This document shows, in pieces, positions 1 through 7,211 of a stretch of 9,593 nucleotides of DNA. The notes below the pieces were generated by a model that was not told where the DNA came from, did no database searches, and saw only the letters and a program-made list of their open reading frames with translations. How positions within the stretch are numbered: the stretch's first letter is position 1; each line of letters begins with the position of its first letter. This stretch comes from an uncultured Lysobacteraceae bacterium (lineage in GTDB: Bacteria; Pseudomonadota; Gammaproteobacteria; Xanthomonadales; Rhodanobacteraceae). A program made the position numbers and the translations under genes. Location of the stretch: contig CAMLSI010000189.1 in assembly GCA_946482585.1 (NCBI GenBank), positions 1 through 9,593 on the forward strand. The letters run 5' to 3'.

Positions 1-60
1 GAGCGGCAATGCCGCGAAGCCCGCGACCGCGATGGCGAGGTACAACGATGTGCGATGCAT
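1..60 (-). CDS. 5' end of an exported protein (signal peptide only; runs off left edge)
   Basis: Reading leftward from an ATG at 58-60, the frame is open to the window edge and gives 20 residues, MHRTSLYLAIAVAGFAALPL. This is a classic signal-peptide start: a short basic n-region (H2, R3) followed by a hydrophobic stretch of Leu, Ala, Ile, Val and Phe. A G-rich tract (GGGGGGA on the minus strand, 64-70) sits 3 bases upstream of the ATG and can serve as the ribosome binding site. The protein is probably exported through the Sec pathway, or is a lipoprotein if a lipobox follows outside the window. Its function cannot be judged because the mature part is not present. It is too short to be certain, but start, ribosome site and hydrophobic core agree. 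Confidence 0.6.
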   Translation of the reverse strand, partial: MHRTSLYLAIAVAGFAALPL

Positions 61-422
61 GAGTCCCCCCGAAAAAAATCCACGTACACGGCGCAACGAT
101 TCGGCGCAACCAGAGCTCCGCGCATTTCATGAGCACGAGGACATCCGCCGGCGCCGCGAGTCGGCCGGTGTCGTCTTGCCATCGGTAGAGCGCCCCCGTT
201 GACGCTCGAATGCCGCGCGACCCGAAGGCGGTGCGGCGGCGAAACCATCGCACGTGCGATCGTGCGGCTTCTCTACGGATTCCGTTGCGTCGATGCGGTG
301 CGGCGACAAAGGCGTGGCTTACGCGAAAGCGTCATATGCGCCGTGATTTGGCGGATTCGTCTGCTTGGTCGTTCGGGGCGTCACCGGCTCGCGGTGCCGG
401 CCAGACAGCGAAACCGCCGATG
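61..422. other. gene-free intergenic stretch
   Basis: I find no convincing gene in these 362 bases. The short open frames on both strands are rich in Arg, Cys and Ser, match nothing I recognise and have no good ribosome binding site. The stretch probably carries the promoter of the leftward gene starting at base 60. It holds a tandem 9-bp repeat (89-110), a perfect 10-bp palindrome CGCACGTGCG at 249-258, and the T-tract side of the rhs-unit terminator at its right border. Its size could hide a small RNA, but I see no specific evidence for one. Confidence 0.5.
89..110 (-). repeat. 9-bp direct repeat GTTGCGCCG, twice, 13-bp period
   Basis: On the minus strand GTTGCGCCG occurs at 110-102 and again at 97-89, separated by AATC. 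The proximal copy ends 28 bases before the ATG at 60. The repeat could be an operator, since TTGCGC of the distal copy sits where a weak -35 element would be (17 bases from TACGTG, a poor -10). The exact identity of both copies is seen directly; any regulatory role is inferred. Confidence 0.35.
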
Positions 423-466
423 AAAAACGCCCTGCAGGAGCCCGTGAGTACGGGCTCCTGCAGGGC
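423..466 (-). terminator. strong rho-independent terminator of the rhs unit
   Basis: Bases 429-445 and 450-466 are perfect reverse complements: a 17-bp stem (GCCCTGCAGGAGCCCGT on the plus strand) with a 4-base loop at 446-449. On the minus strand the stem is followed by G and then five T residues (427-423), the textbook arrangement for leftward termination. The plus-strand side has no T-tract, so it is one-directional. It begins 28 bases after the stop of the small membrane-protein gene and so ends the transcription unit containing rhs and that gene. Confidence 0.9.
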
Positions 467-493
467 ACGGGCTTGCGATAGCCGGAATGCGGG

Positions 494-799
494 CTAGCGC
501 GTATTTCCAACCATCAGAATCCCAGCCAGGCTGACGAAGCACGCGAGTCCGAGGATCATGTAGAGACGGATGCGCTGGCTCTTCCGCTTGAGATCGTCGC
601 CCAGAAGACCGAAAGCGGCCTGGTCCCTGCCCAGCACGATCGAGAAGAAGCGTGCCTGACCGACGGGCGAAAACAGGTCCGGAGCTCCGAGCTGTTTCCA
701 GATGCCATTCGCCTTGAGCGCGCGGACGAGCGCAATGATCTCGACGAAATAGGCGACGAGAAGCACGACGAACCCGCCAGCGAGAAGCCGATACGGCAT
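494..799 (-). CDS. small two-helix membrane protein, UspB-like layout; candidate immunity partner of the Rhs protein
   Basis: About 101 residues from the ATG at 799-797; a GTG one codon upstream (802) is an alternative. There is one hydrophobic helix at each end (about residues 4-25 and 78-96) and a polar middle of some 50 residues containing the WKQLGAPDLF segment and a basic LKRKSQRIR stretch before the second helix. This layout recalls the UspB family of small two-helix stress proteins (helix, then an 'LW..LG.P.LF' segment, then helix); that likeness is from memory and moderate. The start codon shares one base with the rhs stop (TGATG), and CGGA 5 bases upstream lies inside the rhs coding end, so translation is probably coupled. 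Tight linkage after an Rhs variable tail makes an immunity role plausible, but this is inference. It is probably an inner-membrane protein. The shared terminator follows 28 bases on. Confidence 0.8.
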   Translation of the reverse strand: MPYRLLAGGFVVLLVAYFVEIIALVRALKANGIWKQLGAPDLFSPVGQARFFSIVLGRDQAAFGLLGDDLKRKSQRIRLYMILGLACFVSLAGILMVGNTR

Positions 800-1362
800 C
801 ACTGTCCGACTCCCGGCTTGAAGCCTATGCCGAAGACATCAAAAGAAGCACCCGCGCCAAGGCCTCCACTCACCTGCAGGCTGATGCCACTCGGGTCGAC
901 CGTCAGACTTATCCCGCCGCCGAGACCGTAACCGCCTTGAATGCCGCCACCAACGCTGACATCGACAGGCATGGGCTTATCGGACCATTGATATCCAATC
1001 GTCAGGACGTTGACGGTCCCCGTCGCCGAAAGTCCCAATGCTGGCGTAACGATCGAAATCTTGTCATTGCCGGGACCCGAAATTTTTTCACCTTTTATGC
1101 CAACACCCGCTGCAGCAACGCCGGTCGCGGTAATCGTCTTGTCGCCGGTAAAAACACTCGAGGCGCTCCATCCTTTGGCACTGCCACCCTGGGGCGGGGC
1201 GGCGTCCGTCGACGCCGCTTGAGCTTTTGCCGAGCCCGCATGGCTCGATGCGCCTCTGCTCGGCACCGCCCCGCCGATGGTTCTCACCGAGCCTTGGAGA
1301 CTCGGATGCGCATTCATCGAGCGACGGTCTTGCGCCAGCTCTCTCTTGGTGTCCCGGTCCGT
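799..1362 (-). other. variable C-terminal tip of the Rhs protein (187 residues after DPDGR)
   Basis: Everything after the DPDGR boundary. The first 65 or so residues are a low-complexity Ala/Ser/Gly/Gln linker (for example SSHAGSAKAQAASTDAAPP). The remaining 120 are very rich in glycine with alternating hydrophobic residues (ATGVAAAGVGIKG, VSVGGGIQGGYGLGGG, LQVSGGLGAGASFDVFG), suggesting beta-strands or a membrane-interacting sheet rather than a globular nuclease. I see no HNH, deaminase, ADP-ribosyltransferase or peptidase motif. By hand count bases 1021-1140 are about 53% GC, while a line of the core (2461-2520) is about 65%, which is compatible with a separately acquired tip. Position and variability mark it as the candidate toxin module; the activity is unknown. 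Confidence 0.6.
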
Positions 1363-4300
1363 ACGTCCGTCGGGGTCGGTAAAGCGATACGGGTTGTTGC
1401 TGGCGTACTTGTACCGGTTGAACATCTTGTCCGGCATTTCATAGGCCGTGACCGGGTCGACGCTCAGGAAGCGCCCGATTTGCGGATCGTAGTAGCGCTG
1501 CTGCATGTACGTGAGCCCGCTGGCACCGTCCATCACATGTCCGGTGTAGCCAATTCCGTCGTACTGCGGTTTTGCGATCACCGCGCCAAACGGCTCGTAG
1601 TCGTTGCGCACGATCAGTGCGCCGCTGGCGTCGGTCTCGGCGACCGGGCTCCCCAGCGCATCGGTGTGCTGGTAACGCTTGGCGAGCACGGCATTGCTCG
1701 GCCATTCGTGATCGACGATCGCGATGATGCTGCCGGCCAGATACAGGTGTTCGTGCGTCTTCTGCGTGCTGGGGCCGTCCCAGGAGAACAGCATCTGTCC
1801 CGACTGCGAATACATCCAGAGTTGCTGCTTGCCATCGGGCGCGGTGGCCTGAACGCGACGGCCGGCGCCGTCGTAGCGATACGTGATGCCCGCGGTCGAG
1901 CGCAGACGATTGCCGTAGTCGAACTGGAACGCCTGACTGTTCTTGGCGCTGAGATTGCCTTGCATGTCGTAGCCGATGCTGACGACCTGCGCGTTGGCGC
2001 CGTCCTTGATGCCCGTCAGGCGATTGTTGGTGTCGTACACGTAGTCGGCGTAGTCCTTGACGCCGGCGAGCTTCCACGAGCGCAGATTGTCGATCGCGTC
2101 GTAGCTGAAACGGTGCCAGCAATCGCCGCCGAAGCGGCACGAGCCGGCTGCGGTCATGCGATCGAGGCCGTCGTAGTTCATCCAGCGCCCGAACTGGCCG
2201 TTGCCGGAGTCGCGTGCATGATCCCAGATGTCGGCGACGTTGCCGTTCTTGTCGAAGGTGTAGGCGTAGTCGGTGATGCCTGCACTGGTCACGCGCTGCG
2301 GGAACTGGCGCGCGTTCTGCGTCATCGTGTGGACGATGCCGTTGCCGTAGGTGAACTGCTTGAGCGCGCCGTTGGGGTAGTAGCTCGCGCCGCTGGCGTA
2401 GGTGTTCTGGTTCGTGTCGCGCACCTGAGTCGCCTGGCCCAGCGCGTTCGGCGCGTAGTCCAGCGTGAGCCCGGTCGGGTACGACTGCCAGCGAAGGTTG
2501 CCGATCGCGTCGTAGTCGTAGCCGACGCGCCACGAATACCACGACGGCTGAGTGATCGTTTCGCTCAGCGGCAGGCCGCGCTTGGCATACGTATATGCGG
2601 TCTGCACGGCTCCGGTCGTGGCGCCGTCGTTGTAGCTGGTCACGCCCGCGATCAGGCCATTCGCGAGATAGGATCGCGATTCGTTGCCGCGGCCGTCCGG
2701 GAAGCTCAACTGCGTCAGGCGATCGCGCGCGTCGTAACTGCGCGACACGAGGCGTCCGGACGTCTGTGCTTCATTGCGGCTGCAGGTCTGCGTGCTCGCG
2801 TAGTTGCCGCCGACGAGGCCGGCCGCCTGCCACTCCACGTTGCCCGTTGCGTCGTACTGGGTAACCGTTGCGCCGGTTTCCGGTTCTACTGATTTACACA
2901 ACTGCGCATACTGGTCATACACGTAGTAGCGGCTGACCTGCAGGTTGGCATCGCTGCTGCGCTGAGTCAGGCGTTCCGGACGTCCCAGATGCGGATGGCG
3001 CTGGATTTCGACGACGGAATTTTCCGGTCGATCGCTGCGGATCGGCAGGTCGTAGCTGGGTTCGTCCCAGGCCATAAACTGCGTCGTCGTCGGAAAGCCG
3101 CGCGGCGGCGTGACGCGGATGCTGAGATTGCCGAGGTACTCCGTCGCCGTCGTCAGCATGCCGAGTTCGCTGTTCTGCTCGGTGCGCAGCACGCGGTCGA
3201 GCGCGTCATAGGTGGTATGCGTACCGGCATCACCGGGCACGAGATCGCCGACGACGTAGGACTGGAACACGATGCGGCCCTTGTCGTCGTAGCGCTTGCG
3301 CGTCGAGCGCAACGTCGGATTGATGTTCGCGTTGTCGTATTCGTGCACGAGCACGGGCCGCCACAGCGCGTCGTAGTACGTCGCCATGTGGCGGTTGCCG
3401 TGCTGGGAATACAGACGCCAGCGCGACAGCGCGATGCCTGGCGGCATCCAGTCGGTGTCGGCGAGCTTGCGGAACTCGCTGTACTTCGTGGCCCAGCGCG
3501 AGGTGTCGCAGACGTTGCTCTGCGTCTCGGACGGATAGGTGATCAGGCTCGTGCGACCCAGGGTGTCGTAGCTGTAGCAGGTCTTCGCGCCGATTTCGTC
3601 GGTGACCGCGGTGACCCAGCCGTTGTCGTCGACGCTGGCGCTCTTGCTCGCGCCGCCCGGGGCCTCCGGCGTGGCCGGATACTGGATGGATTGCGGAATA
3701 CCGCGTTTCCAGTTCGACAGCGTGGTCACATTGCTGCTGGCGTCGGCGACCGTAGCCAGCGTGCCGTTCGCGTTGTAGGTCAGCGTGTTCTGCAGCTTGC
3801 CGTTGTTGAACGTGCGATACGGCAGGTTCTGCGCGTTGTACTCGGTCGCCGTCGTCACGAAGCCGTTGACGCTGGTCGACGTGGCCAGCCCGAGCACCCA
3901 GGCAGGTACGTCGTTCTGATAGGTCGTCGTCTCGGTCTTGCTGTGACCGAGCGTGTTCGACTTCGTGACGGCGAGAGGACGCGCGAACGCATCGAAGCTC
4001 GTCACGGCATTCGTGAACGTCGTGCCGTCACGCACGATCGTGCGCGACTTTTGCGGCAAGGTGTATTCCCGGGCGAAGTCGTCATTGCGCGGATTGGCCG
4101 TGGTTCCGATCGGAGTCGGATACGGCATGCCGCTCTGCGCCAACTCGTAGGTGAAGTCGTCGCGCTGCAGGATCTGCGTTGCCGACTCGCCGCGTTCGAC
4201 CGTCAGCAGCTTCCCTTCGTTGACGCGGAAGGTATTGCCGTAGGTATAGCGGGTCCATTCACCCGGGCCGGTGACGACGGTCTGCGTACCTTCACCGTAC

Positions 4301-5676
4301 TGGTAGTTCCAGACCTGGTCGGCGATGCCGTCGCCCTGCACACGCTTGGTGACGATCGCGTAGCTGTCCCAGGCCGACGGGTACCACTCGGTGTCATCGT
4401 TGACATCGTGGGGATTGCCGATCGCGCAGTTGGTGTTGTAGTCGATGCCCTGGCGGCTGAAACGCGTGGGGAACAACTCGTAGGTCGCGAGAGCGCCGGA
4501 GGGGTGTCGCACGCTTCCGGTGTACGTCAGCTCTTCGATGGCGCCCGGATTGCCGCAGTTGCGCCAAGGTTCGCCGGGTTCGCCCTGGTAGTAGCGAATG
4601 CGCATGCGCTGGAAGGTGTCGAGCGCGATCTGCCACGCGCTGCTGTCGGGCAGCGTGACGCTCGACAGGGAGGGATCGTTCGCCGCACCGGTATAGGCGT
4701 AGCTCCAGCTGCGGCCGTTCGCGGTCACGCTCTGTACCTGACCGCTGGCATTGTGATTGACCGTGATCAGCCGCCCGTCGCTGGCTTCGATCTTGCTCAA
4801 TCGCATGGGTGCATCGGCCGCGTTGGCGTACGTGTAGGTTACCCAGTTGCCGAACCGGTCTTCGACGCGCGTGGCATAGAGCGCGAAGCGCTTGCGTGCC
4901 AGATGGTCGTAGACAGTGCGCGGAAGACCGGAAATTCCGGCGTTTCGCGATTTCGTCAGTCGCTGCTCGTGCGCCGCGGACATCCAGTTGAACCAGTAGC
5001 GCGTACCGTCGGTCGTCGTGGCGATGAAACCTTCGCCGCTGGTGTTGTTTACCGTCGGCAGGCAGTTGATCGCGGTCCAGTCGGCGGTGATCCAGCGCGC
5101 GCCGGCAGCGGGCTTCGGCGTGGACGCAGACGGTGTCAGCAGCGCGCCGCCACCCTCGGGCAGATTCAGTCGTACGCCGTGCGAGTATTCGTGGGACGAG
5201 AAATAGCTGCCGTCGCTGCCGCCTTCGCTGTTGACGTTCAACGTCGGCCCTTGCATCACGCCCGAGCAGCGCGCCGGGCTCTGTACATTGCCGCTGACCC
5301 AGCCGGTCTGCTGCGGATAGACGCCGCCGATGTTCGGCACGTCGATTTCCCAATCGCCGAGCGCACCGTCGCGCGCGTTGTTGTCGGGAAACGTACCGCG
5401 CATCGCGCCGCCGACGGTTTTCGGAGCAAACGTGCGGGTGAATGCGACCGGCAGGCCGGAATTGCCGGGCAGGCTCACATCGGTCACGCGCAGGCTGAAG
5501 CTGCCGCGTTGAAATTCGATGCGCTCGCCGAACTGATCGGGACCGACCGTGCCGACGGTGTCGGCAGCGGTGACGCGTTTTTCGTATTCCTCCCAGATGC
5601 CTTTGGAGGCCAGCGCGTACGGCACCGGCAATGTGACCGCCACCAGGGCGGTGATAGTTCGAACCAGGCGAGACAT
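799..5676 (-). CDS. Sec-exported Rhs/YD-repeat protein with variable glycine-rich C-terminal tip (candidate polymorphic toxin)
   Basis: About 1,625 residues. I chose the ATG at 5676 because GGA lies 7 bases upstream; the ATG at 5688 (four residues longer) and at 5718 are in frame but lack a well-placed ribosome site. Residues 1-23 are a signal peptide (MSRLVRT, hydrophobic core, ALA before S24). A conserved N-terminal region follows (about 50-85, FQRGSFSLRVTDVSLPG), then many YD repeats (YDTLGR, YDALDR, YDARDR, YDAIGN, YDGLDR, YDGAGR). The Rhs-associated core spans about 1337-1438, with HTDALGSP, YEPFG, the RYYDPQIGRFLS motif at about 1394-1405 and the boundary DPDGR at 1434-1438. The last 187 residues are family-variable. 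In known Rhs proteins the repeats form a shell around the tail, which is released by cleavage near this boundary; here that is by analogy. There is no PAAR domain, so type VI loading by that route is not indicated. Several cysteines fit an exported protein. It is co-transcribed with the small gene at 494. Confidence 0.9.
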   Translation of the reverse strand: MSRLVRTITALVAVTLPVPYALASKGIWEEYEKRVTAADTVGTVGPDQFGERIEFQRGSFSLRVTDVSLPGNSGLPVAFTRTFAPKTVGGAMRGTFPDNNARDGALGDWEIDVPNIGGVYPQQTGWVSGNVQSPARCSGVMQGPTLNVNSEGGSDGSYFSSHEYSHGVRLNLPEGGGALLTPSASTPKPAAGARWITADWTAINCLPTVNNTSGEGFIATTTDGTRYWFNWMSAAHEQRLTKSRNAGISGLPRTVYDHLARKRFALYATRVEDRFGNWVTYTYANAADAPMRLSKIEASDGRLITVNHNASGQVQSVTANGRSWSYAYTGAANDPSLSSVTLPDSSAWQIALDTFQRMRIRYYQGEPGEPWRNCGNPGAIEELTYTGSVRHPSGALATYELFPTRFSRQGIDYNTNCAIGNPHDVNDDTEWYPSAWDSYAIVTKRVQGDGIADQVWNYQYGEGTQTVVTGPGEWTRYTYGNTFRVNEGKLLTVERGESATQILQRDDFTYELAQSGMPYPTPIGTTANPRNDDFAREYTLPQKSRTIVRDGTTFTNAVTSFDAFARPLAVTKSNTLGHSKTETTTYQNDVPAWVLGLATSTSVNGFVTTATEYNAQNLPYRTFNNGKLQNTLTYNANGTLATVADASSNVTTLSNWKRGIPQSIQYPATPEAPGGASKSASVDDNGWVTAVTDEIGAKTCYSYDTLGRTSLITYPSETQSNVCDTSRWATKYSEFRKLADTDWMPPGIALSRWRLYSQHGNRHMATYYDALWRPVLVHEYDNANINPTLRSTRKRYDDKGRIVFQSYVVGDLVPGDAGTHTTYDALDRVLRTEQNSELGMLTTATEYLGNLSIRVTPPRGFPTTTQFMAWDEPSYDLPIRSDRPENSVVEIQRHPHLGRPERLTQRSSDANLQVSRYYVYDQYAQLCKSVEPETGATVTQYDATGNVEWQAAGLVGGNYASTQTCSRNEAQTSGRLVSRSYDARDRLTQLSFPDGRGNESRSYLANGLIAGVTSYNDGATTGAVQTAYTYAKRGLPLSETITQPSWYSWRVGYDYDAIGNLRWQSYPTGLTLDYAPNALGQATQVRDTNQNTYASGASYYPNGALKQFTYGNGIVHTMTQNARQFPQRVTSAGITDYAYTFDKNGNVADIWDHARDSGNGQFGRWMNYDGLDRMTAAGSCRFGGDCWHRFSYDAIDNLRSWKLAGVKDYADYVYDTNNRLTGIKDGANAQVVSIGYDMQGNLSAKNSQAFQFDYGNRLRSTAGITYRYDGAGRRVQATAPDGKQQLWMYSQSGQMLFSWDGPSTQKTHEHLYLAGSIIAIVDHEWPSNAVLAKRYQHTDALGSPVAETDASGALIVRNDYEPFGAVIAKPQYDGIGYTGHVMDGASGLTYMQQRYYDPQIGRFLSVDPVTAYEMPDKMFNRYKYASNNPYRFTDPDGRTDRDTKRELAQDRRSMNAHPSLQGSVRTIGGAVPSRGASSHAGSAKAQAASTDAAPPQGGSAKGWSASSVFTGDKTITATGVAAAGVGIKGEKISGPGNDKISIVTPALGLSATGTVNVLTIGYQWSDKPMPVDVSVGGGIQGGYGLGGGISLTVDPSGISLQVSGGLGAGASFDVFGIGFKPGVGQ

Positions 5677-6059
5677 GGATTTTTCCATTCGAAGTTGGGG
5701 GCGTCCCTTCGCGCGCATTCGTGCGAGTCCGCGCTCCCAGGGAAGGCATCGCGGCTTTGGCGCGGAGCGGGTCGACAGGCAAATACACGTGCGGGACCCG
5801 TACAGCGAACGGCATGCGCCAATGTGGAACAAGGGTGTAGGGACGAATTGCACGATTCGATCCGTAGTCGTCACGAGCGAATTGCAGCGCAGTAATTCGT
5901 TGGTTAACGTCGCTGCATGCCGATCGCCTTCACGCTGGACCCTGTGCACGCACCGCGCCTGGACGCTGCCGTCCGACCGACCGCCAGACGTCGATGCCGG
6001 GGCGACGCGGTGCCGCTCACGTGTCGACCAGGTCTCTGCGCCGTTCCGGAATGCGCGCG
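5677..6059. promoter_or_regulatory. divergent intergenic region between rhs and the sensor kinase
   Basis: It must hold the promoters for leftward rhs and the rightward kinase. Weak candidates only: for rhs, TTCGCT (5809-5804) and TGTATT (5787-5782) with 16 bases between, read leftward; for the kinase, TTGCAG (5882-5887) and TAACGT (5905-5910) with 17 bases between, overlapping the near-palindrome at 5878-5899. Long in-frame extensions of both flanking genes into this region look non-coding: the residues are Arg/Ser/Cys-rich and show no family motif. Confidence 0.4.
5844..5899. repeat. pair of related near-palindromes, candidate operators
   Basis: CGAATTGCA occurs at 5844-5852 and again at 5878-5886 (34 bases apart). 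Each copy opens an inverted repeat: CGAAT (5844-5848) with ATTCG (5855-5859), and CGAATT (5878-5883) with AATTCG (5894-5899). Both are perfect in their arms but differ in spacer (6 and 10 bases). Placed between two divergent genes, and with the second overlapping a candidate kinase promoter, they look like binding sites of one regulator. The matches are seen; the function is inferred. Confidence 0.4.
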
Positions 6060-7211
6060 ATGACGCTTCTGCTCGGCGAAGCGCCGGATCGCGGAGACGC
6101 TGCCGCGCACGAAACGTCACCGGCGGCGCCGAGCTGGCGGTCCCTTCGGCTCTGGCGCAACCTGACCTTATTCTGGGCGGCCCATAGCCTGGTGTCCGCG
6201 CAGACGATGCTGACCCTGACGGGCGGAGGGCCTACGCCGGAAAACGTGAAAGTGGCGCTGGTGCAGAGCTTCGGAACCTGGATGCCGTGGGTACCGCTCA
6301 GCGTGTTCCTGGTCGAGCTGGTGCGGCGCTATCCGCTCGAACGCGGCCGTCTGCTGACCTCCCTCGCCATGTTGGGCCTCGGTTTCGTCGCTGCCGTAGT
6401 GGCCAAGGCCGCGTATGTGCTCGCGGTCAACGGACTTGTCGGCTGGTACGCGCAGGAGCCTGCCGTGGGACGCGTGCTCATCGCGAGCCTCTTCAACAAT
6501 CTGCTGATGTACTGGCTGGTCGTCGGCGTGGCGCACGCACTCATCTACGCCGCGCGCTACCGTCAGCGGGAAAGCGAAGTCACCGCGCTGCGCGCGAGCC
6601 TGTCCGAAGCGCGACTGCAGGCACTGTCGGCGCAGCTCAATCCGCATTTCCTGTTCAACACGCTCAACACCATTGCCGAGATGGTGCATCACGATGCGGC
6701 GGCCGCCGACCGCATGCTGGTGGGGTTGTCCACATTGCTGCGGCGTAGCCTCAGTGGCACGGCCGAGCAGCAGGTGCCGCTCGTCGAAGAACTGGCGACG
6801 CTGGAGCAGTACCTCGACATCCAGAAGGTCCGCTTTGGCGCGCGATTGCAGACGGCGTTCGACATCGCGGACGAATGCCGCGGCGCGAACGTGCCGTTCC
6901 TGGTGCTGCAACCGCTGATGGAGAACGCGATCGTGCACGCGATCGCGCGCTGCATCGACGGCGGACGCGTATCGGTATCGGCGCATCGTGACGGGCAGAG
7001 ATTGCTGCTGGCGGTGGAAGACACCGGTGGTGCCGCGAGCGTGCGTCCGGGCGGCAATGGCGTCGGACTGCGCAATACGGAAGACCGCCTGCGCTGTCTC
7101 TATGGCGCGGCGGCGTCGTTGAATCTCGAACGCACTGCGGCGGGCGGTACGCGCGTGACGTTGACGCTGCCGTTCGTCGTATCCGCGCATGCTACGGGTG
7201 CTGTCGCATGA
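6060..7211 (+). CDS. LytS/YehU-type membrane sensor histidine kinase
   Basis: About 383 residues from the ATG at 6060, which has GGA 9 bases upstream; the ATG at 6051 (386 residues) is an alternative, and the further ATG at 5994 would add an Arg-rich stretch that looks non-coding. There are four predicted membrane helices at about residues 31-51, 70-88, 99-123 and 143-164 and no periplasmic sensor domain, so it probably senses within or at the membrane. A short coiled segment (about 170-187) leads to the His_kinase motif QLNPHFLFNTLN, with the phosphoacceptor His at about 196. The ATP-binding domain has the N-box LQPLMENAIVHA (Asn about 289), a DTGG segment and the G-box GGNGVGLRN (about 331-339). 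It autophosphorylates and passes phosphate to the overlapping response regulator. The signal is unknown. It lies divergent from rhs, with which it shares a regulatory region. Confidence 0.93.
   Translation: MTLLLGEAPDRGDAAAHETSPAAPSWRSLRLWRNLTLFWAAHSLVSAQTMLTLTGGGPTPENVKVALVQSFGTWMPWVPLSVFLVELVRRYPLERGRLLTSLAMLGLGFVAAVVAKAAYVLAVNGLVGWYAQEPAVGRVLIASLFNNLLMYWLVVGVAHALIYAARYRQRESEVTALRASLSEARLQALSAQLNPHFLFNTLNTIAEMVHHDAAAADRMLVGLSTLLRRSLSGTAEQQVPLVEELATLEQYLDIQKVRFGARLQTAFDIADECRGANVPFLVLQPLMENAIVHAIARCIDGGRVSVSAHRDGQRLLLAVEDTGGAASVRPGGNGVGLRNTEDRLRCLYGAAASLNLERTAAGGTRVTLTLPFVVSAHATGAVA

Noticed and set aside
249..258. CGCACGTGCG palindrome as an operator
   Set aside because: Short GC-rich palindromes are common by chance in DNA of this composition, and it is far (about 190 bases) from any start codon.
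937..2892. Long plus-strand open frame (651 codons) opposite the rhs core
   Set aside because: Same reasoning: it mirrors the rhs core codons and has no domain or ribosome site.
2989..5895. Long plus-strand open frame (968 codons) opposite rhs
   Set aside because: It is antisense to the YD-repeat region, rich in Arg, Val, Ala and Gly, and without any recognisable motif. High GC with strong codon bias in rhs leaves this frame open by chance.
5896..5904. TTCGTTGGT resembles one LytTR binding half-site
   Set aside because: It fits the general half-site pattern at 8 of 9 positions as I recall it, but no second half-site lies about 21-22 bases away on either side, so I do not call a LytTR operator.
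5677..6120. N-terminal extension of rhs up to base 6120
   Set aside because: The frame is open but would add about 148 Arg/Ser/Cys-rich residues ahead of a clear signal peptide and would overlap the divergent kinase gene.
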